Assembly (NCBI RefSeq): GCF_046054155.1
Contig: NZ_JBEQCT010000003.1
Coordinates: 248,001 to 312,000, forward strand
Reading direction: 5' to 3'
DNA: 64,000 nt
Source: Celerinatantimonas yamalensis
Lineage (GTDB): Bacteria > Pseudomonadota > Gammaproteobacteria > Enterobacterales > Celerinatantimonadaceae
Position numbers and translations under genes: made by a program. The notes under the pieces are model-generated. The model was not told the origin of the DNA. It searched no databases and worked only from the letters and a program-made list of their open reading frames with translations. This document shows positions 19,082 to 26,179 of the stretch, in pieces. Position 1 is the first letter of the stretch, and each line of letters starts with the position of its first letter.

Positions 19082-20220
19082 CTTGGGTTTGGATCCGGTT
19101 TTTGTTTTAACTCGCCGCGTTGATAGATCCAGTTCGCTGTCAATATATTGCCTTGTTGTTTAATTAAGCCATTGGCAATAGCTCGCTCGGTAAATGCCAA
19201 CCAAGCGTCGGGGAGTAGATTATCAATAAACTGCGTGTTAGTTTTGGCATGCAGTTCAAGACTGGCGTTTTGTAATAAGAGTGAGCCATCTAGTGACGAA
19301 TGGCTGAGCGTCGTCGGGGCAATGGCTAACGATGCAGTCAGTTCCATTTTTCCTTGGTGGCTATGCATGACCAGGGGATTAAAGCGAATATGCAACCCAT
19401 TGGCTATTAATGGCGCTAGCTGTTCTTGCCAACGAGTGCTCAGTTGCAAGGTGTTGAGGTTTGCAATCGCTTGCCTAGACGCTTGCATCGTAATCTGTGT
19501 GTTCACGTGTTCCAAATCAATGGGTAGCGCGCCTCTGCGCCAATGCAACAGGGCAAATTGTAAGTCGCTTTTATAATGACTAAGCGGATTAGCTGGGTCA
19601 ATTTGGGTTTGCATCTGCAATCCCTTGAGTTGAAACTGCAACGCTTGAGAGTCAATCGATAAATTGTCAAGTTTCAGCTGGTAGTGCCATGTTGTGTGTT
19701 GTGCTGATAAGATCTTAAAGCGAGGATAACTTGCTTGCGTGTCGAATTGAAATTGTGAGACTTTCAATGCACCATCTTGTTGAGCAAAGTGCTGTTGATA
19801 ATGTGCAAGCCTGACTTTATGGGTTAGTCGAGTCGGCGAGATTTGAGTTGTTATCGTCAATTGGCGAAATAGAGGATTGCTCCCCACATAGTGATGTTGC
19901 CCTGTGATTGACAACGAACCAAGATGCCAGCGCCATTGACTGGTCAATAATTCACGCTGATTGATAAAGATCACCGCTTTAGGGCCCAATCCCCAATACT
20001 GACAGTTGATCCGTACCTGTTCACGGTGGTGGTTATTGGCTAGCTGATATGTTTCTTGCCCGGTTAAATAGCCCCAGCGATATTGATGGCTTAGAACCTT
20101 CATCCCTAATTGGGGGACTAATTGTGTGGCAAGTCGGTGGGCAACCCAACCGTTAACTAATGGCATGCTGGCAACAAAGACCAGCGCAACGGCCAAAGGC
20201 CAAATAAGACGTCGTAACAT
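19078..20220 (-). CDS. DUF945/YdgA-like protein, probably periplasmic
   Basis: A 380-residue protein with an N-terminal membrane or signal segment (LIWPLAVALVFVASMPLVNGW) and a beta-rich body containing YRWGYLTGQETYQL, resembling the DUF945 (YdgA) family of membrane-anchored proteins. No catalytic motif is evident. It converges with ubiT, overlapping by 4 bp, and lies 3' of the ferredoxin gene on the same strand. Function unknown; the family assignment rests on N-terminal layout and composition. Confidence 0.62.
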   Translation of the reverse strand: MLRRLIWPLAVALVFVASMPLVNGWVAHRLATQLVPQLGMKVLSHQYRWGYLTGQETYQLANNHHREQVRINCQYWGLGPKAVIFINQRELLTSQWRWHLGSLSITGQHHYVGSNPLFRQLTITTQISPTRLTHKVRLAHYQQHFAQQDGALKVSQFQFDTQASYPRFKILSAQHTTWHYQLKLDNLSIDSQALQFQLKGLQMQTQIDPANPLSHYKSDLQFALLHWRRGALPIDLEHVNTQITMQASRQAIANLNTLQLSTRWQEQLAPLIANGLHIRFNPLVMHSHQGKMELTASLAIAPTTLSHSSLDGSLLLQNASLELHAKTNTQFIDNLLPDAWLAFTERAIANGLIKQQGNILTANWIYQRGELKQKPDPNPS

Positions 20221-20247
20221 AGACCTATTTCCCTACGGTCAGCTGCT

Positions 20248-20508
20248 TTATTGGGACAGAATGTCCCCATGCAATATGACAAATTTTTCTAGTAATTGTT
20301 CTTCACTTTCTTGATGATCAGGATCGATGATAATGCAATCAATTGGACACACTTTCATACAAGTTGGCTCGGGGTAATGCCCCTGACATTCGGTGCAGCG
20401 GTTTGGATCAATGCGTGTTTTACCGCTTGTATAGCTAATTGCCTGGTTAGGGCATTCGGGTTCACACATGTCGCAGTCGATGCAGTTATCTTTAATAAGT
20501 AGTGCCAT
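20248..20508 (-). CDS. yfhL: YfhL-type 2[4Fe-4S] ferredoxin
   Basis: Small electron carrier, 86 residues. Two cluster motifs: CIDCDMCEPECP near the N-terminus, and CTECQGHYPEPTCMKVCP, whose widened spacing is typical of the YfhL/Alvin ferredoxin group, followed by an acidic C-terminal helix (DHQESEEQLLEKF). The start ATG is clear. It lies upstream of the DUF945-like gene on the same strand and marks the last ordinary gene before the eroded prophage region. Confidence 0.92.
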   Translation of the reverse strand: MALLIKDNCIDCDMCEPECPNQAISYTSGKTRIDPNRCTECQGHYPEPTCMKVCPIDCIIIDPDHQESEEQLLEKFVILHGDILSQ

Positions 20509-20872
20509 ATCAATTAGCTATCTCAAATAACTTATAAAATTCAATAAATTATAAAATTCCTTTTGATTACCTTCTATTCTTTTAGATCGTCAAAATAACC
20601 AGAAATTTCGTCTATTTTCGCGTATTCATACCACAACCCCAAAGTTGTGGTACTGTTGCTAAAGTTGCTCTCGATCATACAGGGCAACGTCGCTTAGAGA
20701 AATATGAAACAAGTAGTTTTTTGTGAATAGTTTTTAGCCCCACTGGATTAATCATCTTCTATATCCGTCACTGTGTATGCACCATCGAAGCAAAGACCGC
20801 GATCCAATGTTCAAACACTTAATTTTTATGATGGGATCACAGATGAAAGGAGAGAACTGAAACGCACCGCGT
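20509..20872. other. Non-coding gap with a perfect inverted repeat
   Basis: About 360 bp, AT-rich. It contains a perfect 9-bp inverted repeat TACCACAAC / GTTGTGGTA at 20629-20652 with a 6-nt loop and no T-run. Otherwise I see only the left boundary of phage-derived DNA, beginning near 20830 with a GGAGAG-like ribosome site and disrupted frames. Confidence 0.5.
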
Positions 20873-21073
20873 TTGATGCGTATTGCCAATGAACAAGCGA
20901 AATACGGCCAGTTTGTGACTGATTTGCTTTATCAGCAATTGGATGATGATATGGACGCTGCGTTCTACGAACTTAACCCACAAATTCGTGTGGCCATCTT
21001 TCCCCAATCAATGACCGTCACATTACCCGATGTGGCCAGTGTGCAGAAACAGACTACGGTGACGAGGAATTGA
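20873..21073 (+). pseudogene. Remnant of P2-like phage tail protein X
   Basis: A 66-codon frame whose second half (TDLLYQQLDDDMDAAFYEL, then NPQIRV, FPQSMTVTLPDV) follows the pattern of phage tail protein X: a short LysM-like protein with a YxxNP...LPxGxxxxLPD core. The N-terminal portion is missing or scrambled, with an in-frame stop upstream. In P2-like phages and R-type tailocins, X directly precedes D, which is also found here about 800 bp further on. Assignment by pattern and order; moderately sure. Confidence 0.6.
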
Positions 21074-21102
21074 TATAAGTATAATACTAAATTGACTACT
21101 GT

Positions 21103-21133
21103 CTAACTGAGGGCAAAAATAGCCCTCAGTTAG
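21103..21133. terminator. Hairpin downstream of the aegerolysin gene
   Basis: Perfect 12-bp stem CTAACTGAGGGC / GCCCTCAGTTAG with a 7-nt A-rich loop, 91 bp past the stop of the minus-strand aegerolysin gene. No long T-run follows on either strand. Confidence 0.65.
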
Positions 21134-21223
21134 CTAATGATTAATTTAGAATAGAACATCGATATTTCATCAGTATTAGATTAAATTCTATTATTGATTG
21201 GAGTCTAATTGTTATTTTTGAAC

Positions 21224-21586
21224 CTAATTTCCGCCATTAGTTAGGGTGAATGTGACCGTCGCATTATCACCGCCACCTGTACCTGATTCTTGATGGATAG
21301 TATAGGTATTATCTGAACTAGAACATGAATATGAGTTATCACCAACAAATGGATTGTCCCAATTTATTGTAATAGTAATATTCGACTCGTTATAACTGGC
21401 TGTTCCTTCAGTACCTGTCATAAACCCATCTGATTCAGATTCCCACGTTACAGTTGAATTTGCTTCCACGGTCTCAGGAGGGTACATATTGCTTGACCAT
21501 ACTCCATGAGGTAACTCTGCATTTGACCGTGTGAGAGTTAAGTCAGTCTCATTTTGAAATTTAACAACAGTGCTTCGAGATGCCAT
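21224..21586 (-). CDS. Aegerolysin-family protein resembling Cry34/Gpp34 insecticidal toxin
   Basis: A 120-residue, beta-rich protein with no signal peptide. The core ESDGFMTGTEGTASY (residues 51-65), WDNPFVGDNSY (76-86) and the Gly-rich GGGDNATVTFTL end closely follow the 14-kDa Cry34 (Gpp34) proteins of Bacillus thuringiensis as I recall them (SNGFMTGTEGT, DNPFxGSNKY), which are aegerolysins that form pores with a Cry35/Tpp35 partner. Length is also like Cry34 (about 123). ATG follows AAGGAAG. The gene and its flanks are far richer in A+T than their surroundings and lie between tail genes X and D on the opposite strand, like a phage cargo gene. No Cry35-like partner is in the window. Toxicity is inference. 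Confidence 0.78.
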   Translation of the reverse strand: MASRSTVVKFQNETDLTLTRSNAELPHGVWSSNMYPPETVEANSTVTWESESDGFMTGTEGTASYNESNITITINWDNPFVGDNSYSCSSSDNTYTIHQESGTGGGDNATVTFTLTNGGN

Positions 21587-21871
21587 TTTAGCTTCCTTAT
21601 TACAATTTAAAAATTAGCGGTACTATCGATACATTACATATTAAATGTATATCAAAAAAAAATATTTTCAATAAATATTATCATTTTGATATTTTAATTT
21701 AACATAAAAAATATTATTGATATTTATAGTAATAATAAATAATTAGTCATTTAATATAAATTCAATTGAATCAATAATGTAGATTTAAATTTTATTAAAT
21801 ATGGTTTTTATATTAAATAATATTTCTCTTTGTCTACCAAAATATAGCTTTTTCATTTCTGAGATCCCACC
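21587..21871. other. AT-rich gap between aegerolysin and tail gene D
   Basis: About 285 bp made up mostly of A and T. It likely holds the leftward promoter of the aegerolysin gene, but many TATAAT-like hexamers occur and I cannot pick one. No open frame of note. Confidence 0.5.
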
Positions 21872-22553
21872 ATGTTGTTCAAACTAACCGGAAAAAATGC
21901 CGATCTAATGATGGATCGGCTTCAGTCGTGGCACCTAAAAGATGGCAACGGCACCGAGGGCGATTCGCTCTCACTCACGATTGGCTCATCGGATATCGAT
22001 GGTATTCCACCGAAAGGCGAGCAATACACCGTGTATCTGGATGATATCAAGCGCGATGTCTTTCAAATCACCCAATGCACGGCAACCACGCAGCCGCGAA
22101 CCGTACAATTGGTGTTAACGGTCGCGCCGTTCCTTGCTGACCAAAGCGAGTTTTTAAAGCGATAATCGGCCAGCTGCTTCCCTGGCACAGATATTCTCGG
22201 ACGTTGTCACCCCGTTTGGCTACGATATTTTTGTCCATCTTCGATTACAAAAAATTGAAATCGAGCACGATAATCGCACCGATGAAAGCGCGCCGGCTTT
22301 TCTCAAGCGGCTCGCCAAGCAGTTCGATGCGGTGGCCAAACCTGCCGAGCGGTTATACATCTTTGTGCCCATTGGCGAGTCACAAAGTGCCAGCGGCAAA
22401 CAGATTGAAACCATTACGCTTACCAAACCCGCAATCAATCGCTGTTTAAACAGTTGGGCAAAGATAAAGTGACAGTGAAGCGAAACAAGCGGTTGCCACA
22501 GAACTGCGTCGGCTAAAACGTCAAGGGTGAAAGGTGACGATCGAAGCCATCTA
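21872..22553 (+). pseudogene. Frameshifted P2-like late control protein D (tail protein)
   Basis: Remnant of the gpD baseplate/tail hub protein. The first frame (97 codons) has DRLQSWHLKDGNGTEGDSLS and GIPPKGEQYTVYLDD, the usual gpD N-terminal pattern. After its stop at 22165 the homology continues in another frame from about 22176 to 22472 (ASLAQIFSDVVTPFGYD, then FLKRLAKQFDAVAKPA and YIFVPIGES) and in a third frame near 22480-22553 (EAKQAVATELRRLKRQG), matching the order of gpD. At least two frameshifts and an early stop make it non-functional. Confidence 0.82.
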
Positions 22554-22787
22554 AAAGTTAGGCGAGTAATCTGATGCGTCAGTTATATGAAAAAAGATAC
22601 CTAAATAGGATTGGCAATTGTCGAGGATGTGGGGGAATTGAATACGATTACTATTCGTCTATTTCTAGTCAATGACAAAAGCATAGATTATTAAAATCTA
22701 CCTCAAATGGGTGATTGATTACTAATGATATAACTATTAATATAGCTCCTGCTTGTTACACTTTTGCTTGTCGTCTGATGATGACCC

Positions 22788-22814
22788 ACCCGGTATCTTT
22801 ACCGGGTTTTTTTT
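22788..22814 (+). terminator. Strong terminator closing the phage remnant
   Basis: Stem ACCCGGTA / TACCGGGT with a TCTT loop followed by eight T residues. It lies about 235 bp after the last recognisable gpD codons and probably ended the phage tail operon. Confidence 0.9.
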
Positions 22815-22910
22815 GCGTTTAGATTTTAACTAATTGATAAAAATACATAAATTTTGAATGAATGCTTATCTGGTACGGGTCCTTCTGAGGCCTAAAAAAC
22901 GTCATACGCG

Positions 22911-23585
22911 GCATCCATGGAGCGGCTCACATCGGTCATCCATGACCTCATTTCCTCAGCCTGCGAAACGATGTTTCGGTCCGTCGTCACCTAAGCTGCC
23001 TGCTGTAGCCCGGTAGTAGCGTAGCGGATGCCGGGAGATGAAATAAGTATGTGCTAACAATCCTTCCCTGGAGCGGCTCACATCGGTCATCCATGACCTC
23101 ATTTCCTCAGCCTGCGAAACCATGTTTCGGTCCTTCGTCACCTAAGCTGCCTGTTGTAGCCCGGTAGTAGCGCAGCGAATGCCGGGAGATAAAATAAGTG
23201 TGTGCTAACAATCCGTCCATGGAGCGGCTCACATCGGTCATCCATGACCTCACTTCCTCAGCCTGCGAAACGATGTTTCGGTCCTTCGTCACCTAAGCTG
23301 CCTGTGCGGCAGTGAACGGTGGTTTAGTGAAGTGTGTGCTAACAATCCATCCATGGAGCGGCTCACATCGGTCATCCATGACCTCACTTCCTCAGCCTGC
23401 GAAACGATGTTTCGGTCCTTCGTCACCTAAGCTGCCTGTGCGGCAGTGAACGGTGGTTTAGTGAAGTGTGTGCTAACAATCCATCCATGGAGCGGCTCAC
23501 ATCGGTCATCCATGACCTCACTTCCTCAGCCTGCGAAACGATGTTTCGGTCCTTCGTCACCTAAGCTGCCTGTGCGGCAGTGAAC
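22911..23585. repeat. Five tandem 134/151-bp units that incorporate CRISPR-repeat sequence
   Basis: Five near-identical copies of a block beginning GGAGCGGCTCACATCGGTCA start at 22919, 23070, 23221, 23355 and 23489, giving periods of 151, 151, 134 and 134 bp. Each carries an imperfect palindrome CGAAACGATGTTTCG and then CTAAGCTGCCTG, which equals one half of the CRISPR repeat next door. In units 1 and 2 that half continues into a REP-like sequence (GTAGCCCGGTAGTAGCG). In units 3 and 4 it continues into the rest of the CRISPR repeat (TGCGGCAGTGAAC; 25-nt copies at 23293-23317 and 23427-23451). Unit 5 runs straight into the array. Short minus-strand open frames inside the units shift frame with the 151-bp period and are not genes. 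Confidence 0.93.
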
Positions 23586-24065
23586 ATTTGGGCTGAACTC
23601 GGCGTGGATTACATCGTTTTCTAAGCTGCCTGTGCGGCAGTGAACTAGCCTGCATCACCGCGTGATCTGGCGTGTTCTTTCTAAGCTGCCTGTGCGGCAG
23701 TGAACTGAACTGATGATCCGAATTAAAGATACTTATCTTTCTAAGCTGCCTGTGCGGCAGTGAACCAGCTACAATCTCAGTATCCACGCCTAATGTTTTT
23801 CTAAGCTGCCTGTGCGGCAGTGAACTTAACATTCGCAGATAAGAAAGGTGATCAAATTTTCTAAGCTGCCTGTGCGGCAGTGAACTGAAGGAAATGAAGA
23901 CTAAATATGTTGCCGTTTTTCTAAGCTGCCTGTGCGGCAGTGAACTTTTTGATGGAATGGACGTTTCAAAAGGTCTATTTCTAAGCTGCCTGTGCGGCAG
24001 TGAACTTACTTATCATTTATTTTAGATTAAATTGATATTTCTAAGCTGCCTGTGCGGCAGTGAAC
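23561..24065 (-). CRISPR. Type I-F CRISPR array, 9 repeats and 8 spacers, no cas genes in window
   Basis: Eight full 28-nt repeats end at 23645, 23705 and so on every 60 bp to 24065. A ninth, trailer-end copy (23561-23585) lacks three bases. Read on the minus strand the repeat begins GTTCACTGCCGCACAGGCAG and ends CTTAGAAA, the subtype I-F consensus form with its CTGCCGCACAGGCAG hairpin. All eight spacers are exactly 32 bp and unique. The strand is set by the I-F repeat orientation and by an AT-rich leader with an IHF site on the right, so transcription runs leftward and the newest spacer is at 24006-24037. No Cas1, Cas2-3, Csy1-4 or Cas6f gene is present nearby; interference would need cas genes elsewhere. 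Confidence 0.96.
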
Positions 24066-24215
24066 AAGATTATATTAGCGGTAATTCCTTGTCTATGAAA
24101 GGAATTCGGGCAAATTTCTTAAAATACCCTTTATTTTTCGTCTTATTTTTTACATATAAAAATCAATATGTTATAAATCATAGAAAAAAAAGGGTATAAA
24201 AGGGTATAAAGGTTA
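24066..24215 (-). promoter_or_regulatory. CRISPR leader with a perfect IHF site
   Basis: AT-rich stretch next to the leader-side repeat. A full match to the IHF consensus WATCAANNNNTTR (AATCAATATGTTA) lies at 24161-24173, about 95 bp from the first repeat, within the range used by type I-F leaders for IHF-assisted spacer acquisition. Duplicated AAAGGGTATA motifs sit at 24190-24211. The leftward promoter for pre-crRNA should lie here; I cannot single out one -10 box. Confidence 0.75.
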
Positions 24216-24829
24216 ATGAATCCGCATGACCTATTGAAAATCACTGACCTGATTAGAATCTTCAAGCAATCGTTGATTCCGGATCATCAATCAGCTACCG
24301 TTTTCAGTAACGCGGCGTAGAAACTTCCCCAAAGCGGCTTACACAACCAGTCCCGTCAGTGTTGGCTTTTTTGTGCCTATTTTTTGTGATCGAGTTGTTT
24401 GATCACACCCGATTTATGTTGGGAGGGCGACGAATACAATACCTATATGGGGAATAAGTCCGCGGTCTTGTTTGTACAGTTTCGCACTTATGGCCTATCG
24501 CTAGCACTTAGAAATGAAAGAGCAGAAACTAGAGAACCTGGCCAAACTTACCCGAGACTACACCCGTCAAGCCCTGCATTACCCCGGCCGGCACTAAACC
24601 GGCCGTAGAACGCGTTGTATCCATCCCAGAGTGGCCGCCAGTTAGCGTAGTCTTGGCGAGTAATGGAGCAGATATTGAACGATGGTTTCATGACGTACTG
24701 GTTCCCAATGGTCTATGTCTTGCTCACCGGCGAGTAAGTTGGTGCCTTTCTGCTACTTTGCTTTTAGTAAAAACCAAGATAATTGTATTGAATCCAAGTG
24801 CAAGGTAGTGTTCAAATGAATACCTTTTA
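24216..24829. other. Decayed, unrecognised sequence right of the CRISPR leader
   Basis: About 600 bp with broken frames. One frame near 24514 reads MKEQKLENLAKLTRDYT, and a shifted frame to about 24735 reads IPEWPPVSVVLASNGADIE, then RWFHDVL. Together they look like one frameshifted gene, possibly phage-derived given the tail remnants on the other side of the array, but I do not recognise the family. A short inverted repeat GTGATC / GATCAC lies near 24387-24407. Confidence 0.35.
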
Positions 24830-25594
24830 TCAGGCTTCTAATACGGTTTGATTTCGCTCCATTTGGCTGAATACTTCAAGGGCTTCTTCTTCAGAAGGGG
24901 TATTTAATACATTATTCATAACAAATTCTTCTGCTTGAGGGTAGTTGGTTTTTCGGATCAGCTCAGCAGCTTTGCTTATGTCATAATCTGTATGCATAAA
25001 ATGTATTTCATCATCGAGAAGTAACCACTCGGCGCCTGTTCGACTATATGGCATGCCCACACTGCCGGCATTTATTATGCTAATACTTCCAGATGTTATC
25101 TTAAATTGCATATGAGTGTGTCCACATACAACCATTGACGTCGATATATGACCAAATATAGAAGCCAATTTTTTTCCCGGCGTTAGGCGAGTGAATATTT
25201 CAGTATTACTACGGGGGGATCCATGGCAAAAAAGCACTTGGCCCCACGTATCGGTCTGAATTTCTAATGTAGGTATCCAGCTGGATAGAAACTGTTTGTG
25301 TTCGGTTGTCATCTGTTTTGCTAGCCAATGAGTCACTTCATCAGCTGTTTCGGTGAGCTCCTCGACGTCTTTTCCCGCAATGTGTTTTAATAGCTCGGAT
25401 TCAGCATTACCAAGAATAAAATCTATCGGAATGGTTATATTTCGCAAAAGCGTTAATGTTTCTAATGGTGAAGGGCCCGCGACAACATCGCCACCCACAA
25501 CGATTCGATCTACCTTGCGTTTTTTAATCTCATCAATGACGGCTTCAAGAGCTGTTGAATTTGCATGAATGTCATAAATAGCGGCAATCCGCAT
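24830..25594 (-). CDS. Calcineurin-like metallophosphoesterase family protein
   Basis: A 254-residue cytoplasmic phosphoesterase of the Metallophos_2/YfcE-like type. Metal-binding motifs in order: YDIHAN (residues 8-13, D-x-H), VVGGDVVAGP (GD), ILGNAE (GN-D/E in place of GNHD), FCHGSP and VCGHTHMQF (GHTH), then NAGSVGMPYSR. The D-x-H, GD, GN, H and GHTH set is complete. Likely substrates range from cyclic or dinucleotides to phosphodiesters; none can be chosen. A solitary gene between the CRISPR region and an IS fragment. Confidence 0.87.
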   Translation of the reverse strand: MRIAAIYDIHANSTALEAVIDEIKKRKVDRIVVGGDVVAGPSPLETLTLLRNITIPIDFILGNAESELLKHIAGKDVEELTETADEVTHWLAKQMTTEHKQFLSSWIPTLEIQTDTWGQVLFCHGSPRSNTEIFTRLTPGKKLASIFGHISTSMVVCGHTHMQFKITSGSISIINAGSVGMPYSRTGAEWLLLDDEIHFMHTDYDISKAAELIRKTNYPQAEEFVMNNVLNTPSEEEALEVFSQMERNQTVLEA

Positions 25595-25875
25595 AATGCA
25601 ATCTCCATTCGGAATTTTATTTTCACCAAGCTAATGTTAGTTAGACTATCTCAAATCTCGACCAATATTATTATTGGACCCAAACTCAGGGCGAGAGCTT
25701 GAACGTTTTTTGAATAGTCAAATTTGATATTATTGATCAAAAAATAGACAAGAAGATGAGTTTTTAACTGATACAGAATAGGTGTATTCAGACTTGAGAT
25801 GTAATTTTCGTCATAAAACATCTAGTTAGATTAAAATTCAAGCAGTATAGCTGGTTATAAAGTATTCACGCTCTT
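25595..25875. other. AT-rich gap with no gene
   Basis: About 280 bp between the phosphoesterase start and the IS3 fragment. It should contain the phosphoesterase promoter. No terminal inverted repeat of an insertion sequence is recognisable. Confidence 0.4.
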
Positions 25876-26134
25876 GCCCTGGACCCAAACTATTCCGTAG
25901 TGCAAGCTGTTCAGACGATGAATGTGGGCAAGTCACTATGAACAAGTGGTGGCGACAATTAAAAGAGGAACGTCAAGGTAACACGCTGCCCCTATGATGG
26001 CTGAGAAAATTGAAATTCGTGAATTGAAAAGGAAACTAGTTCACCTTGAATCGTACAACGAAATCCTCAAAAGGCCAACAGCGCTGTTGATTTCAGATTC
26101 ACTGGCCAATCTTCGAACAATGAGAAACTCTTAG
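25876..26134 (+). mobile_element. IS3-family OrfA transposase fragment, frameshifted
   Basis: Three adjoining frames reconstruct an IS3-group OrfA: ALDPNYSVVQAVQTMNVGKS, then MNKWWRQLKEERQGNTLP, then MAEKIEIRELKRKL followed by NEILKRPTALLISDSLANLR. The last matches the conserved leucine-zipper end (ELKKKIKRLE...ILKKATALLMSDS) of OrfA. The 5' part of orfA, all of orfB and the terminal repeats are missing, so this is a dead remnant. Confidence 0.82.
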
Positions 26135-26179
26135 CCGCGCTATAGCTCGAAATCTTGCATGGTGTGTTGAGGTGCAAGG

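Noticed and set aside
22204..22449. Open frames on both strands between 22.2 and 22.45 kb
   Set aside because: The reading that matches phage gpD is in a different frame; these are shadows of the pseudogene.
22956..23292. Overlapping, near-identical 61-residue minus-strand frames (MTKDRN...) in the tandem block
   Set aside because: They recur because the DNA repeats; the 151-bp period is not a multiple of three, there is no ribosome site and no family match.
23557..23832. 91-residue minus-strand frame with repeated SLPHRQLRK
   Set aside because: It is the CRISPR repeat translated every 60 bp; not a protein gene.
24216..24829. cas genes next to the CRISPR array
   Set aside because: No frame here resembles Cas1, Cas2-3, Csy or Cas6f proteins; the only frames are broken and unrecognised.
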